From assembly GCA_024364735.1 (NCBI GenBank), contig JAGFNQ010001114.1, forward strand, positions 915,124-979,123: a stretch of DNA of 64,000 nucleotides, read 5' to 3'. The stretch comes from Boesenbergia rotunda. Lineage: Eukaryota; Streptophyta; Magnoliopsida; Zingiberales; Zingiberaceae. The notes under the pieces are model-generated. The model was given only the letters and a program-made list of their open reading frames with translations. It did not search any database and was not told where the DNA came from. The position numbers and the translations under genes were made by a program. The stretch's first letter is position 1. Every line of letters begins with the position of its first letter. This document shows positions 23,099-33,728 of this stretch, piece by piece.

Positions 23099-25038
23099 AC
23101 TCCCCCACACTTACTCTTGGGTGTCTCGTACAAGCTAACTAGTAAACTAAGATGTATCCCCCTAGATTATTTTCAATCATATTTAGAAGCAATTCAAAGG
23201 AAATTACCTTGGGTTGTAAATTCTCAAAAATCTAACTCAATGAACTAGTATCTTGTCCTTAAATCAATAACTTAGTATACTTCGTCCTTCAAGACTCATT
23301 GAGATGAATTAAACTCAAAAAACCTTTCAAAAGGAGTTTTAGTGGCTCTCTTCCTAAATTCTACATTTTTTATGAAGTGGAGCTCACTCAAACACAACAT
23401 GGTTCTTTCACTACTATAGGCTTGCTTATTATCTACTCTCCACCATCATTCTTGACTTGGGTCCACATCTACAAAGGTTTATTAGAACAAATTAAAGAAA
23501 TACGAAATGATTAGAATGAAAGATAAGTTCAATGAATTTTGATACTAATGATTAATGATAAAGAATGTAAAGGAATATGGTATGATGAGAAAAATATGGT
23601 ACAGAACATGGCATGATAAGGAAATATGTAAAAGTAAGAGAGTTGAAGACTTGGACACTCAAAATTGTTTCCCAATGCACTTTGCCCTCTCATGGTAGCC
23701 TCTAATGAATTTCGAGCCAAGGGGAATAAGAAACAGCTCATTTTGATGAAGAACATTGCTGAATTCTATATTCTGTCCTATACCAACTCTGCTAATCAGT
23801 CCAGAGACCGATCAGAATTTACCTGATCATTCTAACTCTGCTCCTGAACGGACTGGACTGCTACTGATTGGTCCAATGACCAATCAGACTCCTCTCTGAT
23901 CGGTCTGGAGACCGATCAGGCTCTGAACAGAAGCTGGCTCTGCAAAATTCTGAGCTGTCTTCTGCCGATATTACTTCTCTTTCAATCAATACTACATCTC
24001 AAATTCAACTATCTCCTCATTCACATCTTCAAATACAAAAATCTAACCCATCACTTGATTTCGACTTCACATTTTTCTTTTCTTTTCTTTTGTTTTTCAG
24101 CTGCTCTTTTATTTCCTTCTTCTTCTCAGCAGCCGAATTGCTATCTCTGTTTTTGCTTCCATTTTTACCATCTGCAATTCAGATTCTAGAGCTTCACTTC
24201 TTCACAACTTGGAATGTATCTTCAATATTTGATTCAATGAAACTTTTCAACTTGATAACTCTCCCTGTTCTTATTATTTTCTGCCACTACCAACGCTTGC
24301 AACCCCCTTTGTGCCAATTCTTGCAACCCAAACTTAATACAAAACTCCTTCAAGTTGACACACATAGTATTGGTTCCGGTTCCTCTTCACATAGCAATAA
24401 AGAACTAAAAGCTTCATTTGAGATTTAGCCTTGGCACATTTTGCTTGTGGATTGCCAAATACTCATATTTCTTCAAAATTTTGATAAAATGCTTGCATCC
24501 TCCCCCACACTTAAACTTTTGTTCGTCTCGGGCAATGTAAAATCAAGAAATCAATGTACCCAAGTTCATAGAGAATATGGTTATGAATACAGAAATATGG
24601 AAGGAAAATGGAATATAGAGTAGATCAACAACAAAATTGCAAAAATGATATGAGAAAGAAAATAAAGTGATTCACCTCTATAAATGTGGTCAAATCATAG
24701 AAATATAGTTTTGAAAGTACCTAAGCAAGTTCTAGAGTACAATCACATGTGTGTATCACAAAAATTTGGCTTATCCTCACTAGGTAAAATGAATTCATCT
24801 CAAGTCATCAATCTAGAGTCCATAACTAAGTAGTACTCATGCATCCAAGAATTTCATCCATTGGCTCAAATCCTAAGTTTTAACAACCAAATTTAATTTA
24901 CTTTCAAGAGACTCTAAAATGATATAAGAAAATCTAGATGGATACATTTATTCCTAGTCATGCAAGAAACAAAGTACCAAGAAAACTAACATGGTATCTA
25001 CAATGACTCTTATTCTCTCTACATTACTCAAGCATTTA
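23099..25038 (-). other. E2 3' non-coding region
   Basis: This is the counterpart of 16385-18593, with no supported gene. The frames at 24090-24428 and 24441-24623 are open only here and not in E1. Hairpins: 23864-23887 has perfect arms CTGATTGGTC and GACCAATCAG (loop CAAT); 23896-23919 has arms CTGATCGGTC and GACCGATCAG (loop TGGA). About 345 bases present in E1 are missing at about 25130. Confidence 0.75.
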
Positions 25039-28000
25039 TTAACAAGAACTCATTTTAAATGAAAATTTTACTTCTAGAAAACATAAAAATGAAACATGCA
25101 ATGAAACAAAATGCAAGAAGGAACAAACTCTCACGCATGCAGGGTAAGAAAGAAATGAAATGCAATCAGTCTTTATATAGAATGTTTCAAGATATGCATC
25201 AAATCCAATAAAATCTATCTTAGGTACCTCCATGAGTTTTTCACAATTAGTATGCTCAAAGGGTATATCAAGAAACTTATCACAACTAATGAAATCAATT
25301 TTAGGTACCTCTATGGGTTTTTCACAATCAATTTCTACAAATGATGTATCAAGAATCGCTTCAAAACTAACAAAATCAACCCTAAGTTCTTCTATGAATT
25401 TTTCACAATCAATCTCTACATAGGATGTATCGAGAAATGCATCACAGCCTACAAAATCAATTTTTGGAGCCTCTATGGAATTTTCACAATTAATTCCTAC
25501 AAGGGATGTGTCAGGAAATTCATCACTTTCAACAAAATCAACACTAGGTACCTCTATGGAATTTTTACAATCAATCTGTACATAAGATGTATCAAGAATT
25601 GCTTCACAGCCAACAAAATCAATTTTAGATACCTTTATGGGGTTTTCACAATTAATTTCTACAAAAGATGTATCATGAAATTCATCACAACCAATGAAAT
25701 CAACACTAGGTACCTCTATGGATTTTTCATAATCAGTTTCTACATGGGATGTATCAAGAAATTCATCACATTCAACAAAATCAACCCTAGGTACCTCTAT
25801 TAATTTTTCACATTCATGCTCTACACAAGATGTGTCAAGAATTGCTTCACATTCAACCAATTCAACCCTAGGTTCCTCTATAAATTCTTCTAAAGAAATA
25901 GGAGAAATACTTACCTTATCATGCTGAAGAATACCTGGAGGTTCTACAAGAATAGATGTAACTATGGCTTCATCCTGGTCATGTAAAGGCTCCACTTCAA
26001 TCTCAAGTTCTGGTGGACATTCGACTAAGAAAGGTAATTTTTGGGTTTTTGCTTCCACCATGCAAGTCCCTACACTTTCATACTGATCCTCTAAATCTTC
26101 TAATGTATCAATCAATGTTGGTGGTCCCTGGGGCTCAGTGCAATCTCCTACACCTATAGAATCATCTCCCACGCATGCTTCATCAACAATATCTGCAATA
26201 ACTATATTAGAAAAATTAGGACCAACAACAACTATATCATCACAAAATAAAAGATGAGAATGGTCCTGTAGAATTTCAGAATCGAATTCAAGGCTGTCAC
26301 AAGGTTTACTATCCCTCTCCTCCAATTCCTCCACAGCTAATGCATCCTTAGCTTCCTCTGAACTAGAATCTCCTCCCACTATATCAAGTGATGCTTTATC
26401 AGCAATTAAATCCGCCTCAACAACTTCATCTAAAATACCCATGCTAATGCTAGGAGGATCCTCTCTGGGGTGCTGAGAGAAGGGTAAAAAGACTTTTGGC
26501 TCCTCCTCTTGAGCTGAAAATTTTAGAAATGAACTCTGATCAGGGATTTCAGGAGGAATAGCATTTTGGCTCCATGGAATAGCTGCTGTAGGTGTTAGTG
26601 ATATGAGAGAAGTGTCCTAAGGTAATCGCCTTATGATTGTAAACATTCATTTTATTAAATGTTAATTCACTATTTGAGTATACATGTTTGTGTATTTGAT
26701 TGGGATCTTAAACTCATCTACTGAATGTCCGCAATATAATTCATAGCATAAGAGAATTTGTGATAGGATCACAACTAGTGATTATCTCTAAATGTGCAAT
26801 TGTGAAGTATTGAAAATATCCCTAGTCGATGAATTGATAAAAACGGACATTATCAATTCTGTTGAGACTAGCATGGGTTATTCTCTAATCAGCTGATTCT
26901 CACTGGCTGGTGACATTGGGATGTCCGGAGATAAACATGGATGCTAGTTAAGGGAACTAGTTCATTAGAGTGACTAGCTGTAAAACTTCATATGGTAATC
27001 TATATAGATATGTCAATGAAGTTCTTACTGCAGCTTAAGTGCGATGTTCCTTTGACTTGCGGTGTTCAAGTCATCTTGGTCATGGAGACTTATACTTTAA
27101 CATCTTAAGCAAGCATCTCCAAGGAGGTGTGGACCCAGGATGATTGGGTATAAGCCGAAGTGCCCGAAGATGTTTGAACAGCCTACAAAGGATTCACCAC
27201 TCCTTGCAAGGAGATGTATACCCAGGCCTATCGTCGGATTGTTACTCAAACCCTCTGGCCAGAGCATATCATGTTTGGAGTATTAGTCTCTTAAATACAT
27301 GAGAGTAATTAGAAATCCAAAGGACGAGAGAAAGTTACTTGGGCTAGGTGTGACATAGTCAGCCTAGTGGGGACTGACACACACAGACCATGTCCTAAAC
27401 CAAGTGGGTATAAGATGGTGAAGGGAATGAGGCACGATTCATTAGAGCTGCTGAAGGGTTTCAGAATTATATCTAAGGTCAACCGTTGATCTTTCGATTA
27501 ATTGGGGGTCATGATGTACTACTAGGTGCCACTCATGATCGTTCTATAATTGGTTGATTATAGACGGCCAACATAAATCGAAAGCCTATTTAGTCACACG
27601 CACTACGAGTAATCCGAGGGATTTAAAACGAGTTGAAAATTAGATTTTCCGATCAAGAGAAATAAGTCGAATCTGAATTTATCAGAGGCGCATCGGAAGC
27701 TTAAAATGGCTAAGTCTTTTGAAGGCTTATTGGGCGAATTAAATGCGTTTAATTCGCGAGGGTATGGCTTGGTGTGGCCGGCCAAAGAGGGTGCCCACCC
27801 TCTTTGGTTTGGCCGGCCACTACAAGGAGAGAAAACCAATTTATTTGGTTTATTTTATAAAATAAATCAAGCACGATTTATTTTATAAAATTATGGATAA
27901 ATAAATCTATATAAAGAAATTTATATAAAGAGATTTATATAAAGAAATTTATATAAAGAGATTTATATAAAGAAATTTATATAAAGAAATTTATTCTTTT

Positions 28001-29083
28001 TATGGAAATTAAAATGAACCATGGATCGGTTTATTTTAATTTTATAAAATCAATTATGAATTGATTTTTCCATGATAAGAAAATTTTATAAATTTCTTGT
28101 AAATTTTATTCCATAATAAAAGGAGATATGTATTTGTTTTATTATAAAGTTAGTTATAATAAAACTTGGCATAAACGGAATAATTCATAAGAAAATTTAT
28201 AGGATAAATTTCTTATGAAAAATTCCATTAAAGGGGAGACTTGGCAAGGGAGATGCTACTATATAAAGGAACCAAGGCTAGGCTTGAATTCCTCAATTGA
28301 TTAATCAAGAGATTAAGAAGTTCTCTCTCTCTCTCTCATTCTCTCCCTCTCTCTCTCTAGGGTCGACGCCCACCCTTTCTCTCTCTAGGGCCGGCGCCTC
28401 TTCTCTCTCTAGGGTCGGCGCCACTTTCTCCCTCTAGGGCCTGCGCCACCTTCCCTAGCCATGAGCCACCACCAAGACGAAGCGGGTCGCGTCTCCTTCC
28501 TCCCTTCACGGAACCTTGATTCTGTTACTTGGTGGTTAGTTTCCATATCTCTCACTTGATATTCTAGTTGTGCCTTTGGAGAATCTAGTAGTTCTTGTCA
28601 ACACAAAACTCGTGGCTTTGCGAAGTCATCTCGAAGAGAACTCGGCGTGGACGCGAATAGAGGCGAAGCTTCCAAGGGACGCTACGGTTGGATCTCGTCC
28701 CTTTCTTCGAGTTACGCGAGGTACAAAGTAAATTAGTTTACTTTTTGCAAAATTTTAATTTATGATTATGTCTCCACACCTTAAGGTTGCATGCTAGATA
28801 CGTGGTTAAAATAATTTAAGAAATTATTTATGCTAAAACCTTCCGCTGCACGTAATTAAATTTTAAAATTACGAACCCGTATCCGTGTCAACATGCACCC
28901 GGTCCCAACAGTAGGTGCCCTGATTTTTTTGATTTCGTCTTCTTCTTCCACCAAAATTGCAAGATCAATTGAAGAAGGGCTTAGGCTTACACTAGGGTCA
29001 CTCTGAACTGGTATAGAATCAATTTCGGGGCTGTTTTGAGATGGAAAATAAGATACTGGAAATTTTTCAGAAAAAATCGGCAT
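25039..29083 (-). pseudogene. E2 ORF2: nine-repeat acidic protein, split by solo LTR F
   Basis: ORF2 starts at 29083, is interrupted after about 56 codons by element F (26588-28915 including the duplicated target), and continues to 25039. The piece 26442-25039 (467 codons) is open and spans the whole acidic region and all nine 27-residue repeats (25878-25150), without E1's one-base deletion. Repeat cores read CDEFLDTS or CEAILDTS. Its C-terminus differs from E1 because a 345-base deletion at about 25130 brings in out-of-context codons (VRVCSFLHFVSLH). The uninterrupted repeat frame in two copies argues that the frame was once translated. Confidence 0.65.
26593..28910 (-). mobile_element. Element F: solo LTR of the H copia family
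   Basis: 2,318 bases, TGTTAGTGATATGAGAG to CCCGGTCCCAACA, flanked by the 5-base duplication GTAGG (26588-26592 and 28911-28915). It aligns along its length with the LTRs of H (37182-39592), in the same orientation as those (plus), although it sits in a minus-strand host element. No internal region remains, so the element was lost by recombination between its two LTRs. It differs from H in having about seven 15-base TTTATATAAAGA units (27905-27995) and repeated CTCTCTAGGGxCGGCGCC blocks (28340-28450) instead of H's nested hairpins. TATA-like TATATAAAG is at 28260-28268. The strand field gives host context; the LTR itself reads plus. Confidence 0.9.
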
Positions 29084-29854
29084 TTGGAGTGTTTAAACTT
29101 GAGACAACCTCTTCATTCCTCAAAGTTATCGCATAATCATATGCCTTAAATTTTTGAGAAGGTTGAGAAGGTGATTGGCTTGATTCTTGGGTTTGCATTT
29201 GATTCATTCCACTAACCAATTGTCTCATGTGTCTCTCAATGTTTTGAAGCGCATAATCATACTCTTGTTGTTGTAAACTTTGTTGTTGTATGATTTGTTT
29301 CATAATCTCCCCAACCTTTTGTTGTTGAGCCTCAAGCTCACTAGAATCCTCAAAGTCTCCTTGATGAGCATGGAACTTTGTTGGTCTTGAAAGTATTCAT
29401 TAGGTTGCTCAAAATCATAACTAGGCTGTAAATTCTGAAAATAAAGTTGTTGGGGCTGATTAGATTGTTGATTTGGCTGCTGGAATTGCTGAAAATTGGG
29501 CTAGAAACTTGGCTGAAATTGCTGAAAATTATAGCTCTGAAAATTCTAGTTCTGAGGTTGAAATTGTTGTGGTGAGGGCTGAAATTGTGGAGGTTGAAAA
29601 CTCTGATTGTATGGTTGAAAACCCTGCTGATTAGGATTGTAACCTTGCTGAAAATTTCGATAGGGCTGCTGAAATGCTTGAGAATGCTGCTGGAAACTCT
29701 GAATAGGTTGTTGAAATTGTTGGTTTGGTTGCTGAAAATCTTGATAAGGCTAGAATGGTTGAAAATTTTGCTGAAAATTTTGGAATTGAGAATAGGGTTG
29801 CTGAAAATTCTAACAAGGTTGCAGAAAATTCTGAAAATACTGATATTCTGCCAT
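29067..29854 (-). pseudogene. E2 ORF1: Q/N/F-rich Gag-like protein, frameshifted
   Basis: It starts at ATG 29852-29854. A one-base loss near 29377 (GAACTTTGTTGG for GAACTCTTGTTGG-like sequence) and several stops break it. The last 78 codons (29303-29067) are open and end NTPNADFF. Composition and order match E0: Gln/Phe-rich low complexity, then a helical QNIERHMRQLVSGM, then DYAITLRNEEV. ORF2 begins inside its last codons. Confidence 0.6.
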
Positions 29855-30041
29855 GGAACTGCTTGAATGAATAGAAAAATTTTCAATAGCTTCTCAAACT
29901 CTTAAGATCACCAACTGCAGACCTGGCCATAAACAAACAAAAATTGCAGCAAATGTATACAAAAAGATAAAGCAAATGAGAATAGAATCAAAGAATATAA
30001 ATATTAAACACAAGCTCAAATTAAACAAACTCAACTAGTGA

Positions 30042-30065
30042 TTCCCGGCAACGGCGCCAAAAATT
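30042..30065 (-). other. E2 primer-binding site (tRNA-Asp)
   Basis: On the minus strand: TTGGCGCCGTTGCCGGGAA, beside LTR-c. The TGGCGCCGTTGCCGGG part is a perfect match to the plant tRNA-Asp complement and is the best preserved of the three copies. Confidence 0.88.
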
Positions 30066-31769
30066 TGATATTGCCCACAACAGGGTGTCACGAATGAGCC
30101 TCAAATTTAGATATTTATAAACTGAAAACCCTTGGCTAACAAAGTTAAAGTGTAGTAGAGGGGACTCAGGTCGTATTTTTCCAAGGACTAGTTGAATGAA
30201 TGTTTAATACAAGCTTGAGAGTTATTTGTTGTTTGATGTTTTGGGTTTTCTAGATAAAATGGGGGTTCTTGCGATAAGGAATAAAATAACAGAATAAAAT
30301 GAAGGAGCTTAACTAAAGCAGAGAACAAATTAGGAAATTGCAAGAACTAAATTTAATCTATTGGAAGAAACTAAGCAATTCGATTTCAAACAATGGAATT
30401 GAAATTAAGGAACTAATTGCAGAAAGCTAATTGCAGGGAATTAATGGCAAGATAATGAAAACTAGATTGAAGCATTGCTTAAAACTCGACTTAAAGTCTA
30501 GAGGAACAAACTAGAACAATGTGAAGAAATACATGTTTAACCCAAAGTAATCCTAATTAGAACATCAAATCATTTCCCAATCAAACTTCCCTTTGCCGTC
30601 ACACAAAGGATGAGCTAGAAACGCTCCGAGCTCAAAAACCACTGAAGGAGAACTCCCAAGATCAACTTGCTGCGAATTGGCCTACCTGATCGGTCACTGG
30701 ACTGATCAGGCCTTCTTCTGATCGGTCACGGGACCGATCAGAGTCATCCCTGTCCCATCAAATGGACCGATTAGTGAATGAAATCTGTTCCCAATCTCTT
30801 CCTCCTCGATTGGTTGGCCGGCGATCGAGCTCCGAAACTATCAGAACACCTTCGAGAACCCCTCTACATTGCTTCAATAGCTCTGGACGACGGATACCAG
30901 CAGTCAACGAGGATCGATCGATGGAATCAGTAGCTTCGGCGAGACCCTCTCCTAATCTTCCCAAACCAATTTCAATTAGCAAACTGAACAAGGAAATCTT
31001 ACCTCGATGATATGAAACTTGAGAATAAAGGATCTGATGTTGGCCGCGCGATCGGATGAAAAAAACTGATGCAGAAACGATGAAGAAACTGCGGAGAAAA
31101 CGCGAAGAACACTCGACTCTGTGACACGCGACGACCACCCTCAGCGCGGAGAAGTTTCTGATTTAAATTCCCATTTGAAAATATGGACGGCTGTGATTGT
31201 TTCGATCTTATCCAACGGTCGGATCTTCTCAGATCTGATCCAAACTTCCCAGATCTTGGTCTGTGGCTCTGATCTACTCCTCCTTGATCTGAATCAATCA
31301 GATCTACGGCGGATGGCTCAGATCTTCCCTTCTTTTGAATGGATTGTCTAGATCCTCTTGAGCTTGATCCAACGGTCAGATTGCTTCTGATTTGGATGAA
31401 ATTTTCAGATCTTGATATGTGGACTAGATTAACTTAAACTTGAGCTTGGATTGGTCAGCAGATGATAGATGACTCAGATCTAGCCGTTTCTTGATCGGAC
31501 GGCCCACATTGATCCACTTGATCCCCTTGATTCGGATCCAATTCTGGCTCAAGTTTGGTCCCATCTGATCTAGGTCCATGATCATTTGAAGCCTACAAAA
31601 TTAGATTCACATTTTAGTGCCAAAATATCTCAAATATATAAAGGTTTGAATCAAAAGCTAAAATAGAGGTAATTCATGAAACCTTATGTAAATGCAAACT
31701 TAAGCATATAATAATGGATCAAAACATGGATTTGAGAGCCTAAATTTATCAACAAAATGGTAATTATCA
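30066..31769 (-). repeat. E LTR-c (5' LTR of E2, right end of the array)
   Basis: 1,704 bases, TGATATTGCCC to AATTATCA. To its right the sequence switches directly to the G LTR at CGCCTCAGCTGCAG. The intact G LTR has CGCCTCAGTTGCAG at 62686, so the E array inserted there, within the palindrome TGAGGCGCCTCA. Hairpins lie at 30685-30741. Confidence 0.9.
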
Positions 31770-32342
31770 CGCCTCAGCTGCAGAAACACGTTCCTTCGTT
31801 CCCTGCAACCAAGTTTAGTTCCAAAACTCAAGAAGCAAAATATGTTTGCCATTATTTACAGCCTAAGCTGTCTTGGTTCTGACTTTGGGTTTCCCAAATG
31901 GAACCCTAGGTCGAACCGAGGCCTACTGTTCCCTCGCACGAGGAACACGTCCTCACCTACTCCTCTCAGGGGAGTTTACCTTTTGTCAACCGGCTCCTCC
32001 GATTGGACTTTTGCCCAATCCTCCTGATCAGGTCTTCGTGCCTAGTCTGCGACCAGGACTTCTTGCCCAACTTCCGGTCAGGTCTTCGGTGCCCAACACT
32101 TTGCCAGGACTTCTTGCCCAGTCCTCGACCAGGACTTCTTTGCCCAACTTCCGGTCAGGTCTTTTTGCCCAGTCCTTGGCCAGGACTTCTTGCCCAGCCC
32201 TTTGCCAGGACTTCTTGCCTAGTGTACCTAGGACTTTTCCTGCACACTTAGTAAGCTTGTTAGAACACACTAACACCTTAACTTCTGAACCCTTTGCCAT
32301 TATCAAAACACAGGTTTGACTTAGGTGCTTCTTGCACCAACA
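31770..32342 (-). repeat. Element G 3' LTR, truncated by E
   Basis: It matches 62686-63256 of the 5' LTR and ends CTTGCACCAACA at 32342; about 680 bases are missing on the left. Between 32020 and 32225 is a minisatellite of roughly 22-base units resembling CCAGGACTTCTTGCCCAG, alternating with TCCGGTCAGGTCTTxxTGCCC. The same array is at about 62940-63130. ORFs on both strands here are by-products of that repeat. Confidence 0.88.
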
Positions 32343-33728
32343 ATCTCTCCCTTTTTGATTTATGACAACATGGTTCAAAAAGTTAAGTTAAAAAGATAAC
32401 AAGTAATGAAGTTAAAAAAAACATTTAGTTTTCTCTCCCTGAAACGAATATTCTCCCCCAGAGTTTTTCAATGATATGTGGGTTTTTGTAAACCTTCTAA
32501 GTGCTTTAGATTTTGACTTAGTGCTTAAAAAAAATTCCAAGCTTTCTATACTTAGAAAATTTTAACAAATTTTCCTCACACTTAGAAAATTTTCCAAAAA
32601 GTTTTCGCAAGAAAATTTTCCCAAAAAGATTTTCAAGTCTTTTCATACTTTGAAAATTTTCCAAAAAGGTTTTCTCAAGAAAATTTTCACAAAAAGTTTT
32701 TCAAGTCTTTTCATACTTTGAAAATTTTCCAAAAAGGTTTTCGGAAGAAAATTTTCCCAAAAAGTTTTTCAAGTCTTTCATAGTTAGAAAAATTTTCAAA
32801 AATGTTTTCAAGTTTTTCATACTTAGAAAAATTTTCAAAATGGTTTTCAAGTTTTTCATACTTAGAAATATTTCAAAAAGGTTTTCAAGTTTTTCATACT
32901 TAGAAAAATTTTCAAAAAGGTTTCAAAAAGGTTTTCAAGTTTTGCATACTTATAAAAATTTTCTTGAAAATACTTCGTGCACGAAAAACACTTCTTAAAA
33001 CAGATTTTCACTTAGAACCAGTTAAGTACTTTTAAACACTTTAGTTATTTACTTTACTTTTTGAAAAAGAGATAAAATTTGAAAAAAAATTTATCATTTC
33101 CTTTCTCTCCCCCTTTGCCATATATCAAAAAAAAATGATACTAATTATAGCAAAAAAATTAGAGCAAAAAAAATGATGTTCTGTATTGAACCAACTCTAA
33201 TAAGTTTAAGCATGAACTGGACCAAACCAAATTAAACTGTTCTTGTTCGGTTCCTATCTAACCCAGTTAGCTACTTACTAACTATTATAAACAGTAGCTT
33301 TCGCTAGGGTTAGTCAAGTTAAGTGTTTTGATCGAGTTAGATTTTCTAAACTTGACACTTAACCTGATTGATGTTCAATTGGTATTTATTGCCACAATTA
33401 CTGCAGATGCACTGACTTAAAGCATCTTGAATCAAGGAATAGACTTAAGCATCTCAACCCAGTCTAGGTTATCAATCAAAAGTACCCTAAGGTGTTTGTG
33501 AGATGTTGACTTCTAGATATATAGGTGCATGCAGTTCTAGGGTTAGGGCCTAAGCTAAGTCCATTTGCGAAAAAAATCTAGTTTTGAAGGGGGTAAGTTT
33601 TTGACAAAAAACTAAGTTGGAAAATCATTTTAATTTTCAAGACTTTGATAAAAGAAATGATTTTTCACAAAAGATTAATTAACAGATAAGAAAGTAAAAC
33701 AATTTTTAAAAAAAAATATAGAGCAGTC
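32343..33728 (-). other. Element G polypurine tract and repetitive 3' tail
   Basis: The polypurine tract (CAAAAAGGGAGAGAT on the minus strand, 32343-32357) is followed inward by about 1.4 kb with no gene. From about 32520 to 32990 an AT-rich minisatellite of roughly 40-60-base units repeats TTTTCAAGTxTTTCATACTT and GAAAATTTTCC. The remainder (33000-33728) shows nothing I can assign. Confidence 0.75.

Larger units (their letters stand above)
13664..31769 (-). mobile_element. Element E array: tandem non-autonomous gypsy-like elements sharing LTRs
   Basis: The order from left to right is partial internal region E0, LTR-a (14685-16384), internal E1, LTR-b (21379-23098), internal E2, LTR-c (30066-31769), all on the minus strand. 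Each LTR begins and ends with TGATA..TATCA. The primer site next to each LTR matches tRNA-Asp (CGGCAACGGCGCC), as in Athila/Tat-type gypsy elements. Internals encode only two proteins, a Q/N-rich ORF1 and a repeat-containing ORF2, with no protease, RT or integrase. E must therefore depend on enzymes from another element. The right end sits inside the G LTR; the left end is cut by element D. Confidence 0.88.

Noticed and set aside
31842..32378. ORFs of up to 148 codons on both strands in the G LTR
   Set aside because: They arise from the 22-base CCAGGACTTCTTGCCC minisatellite, which is open in several frames at once.
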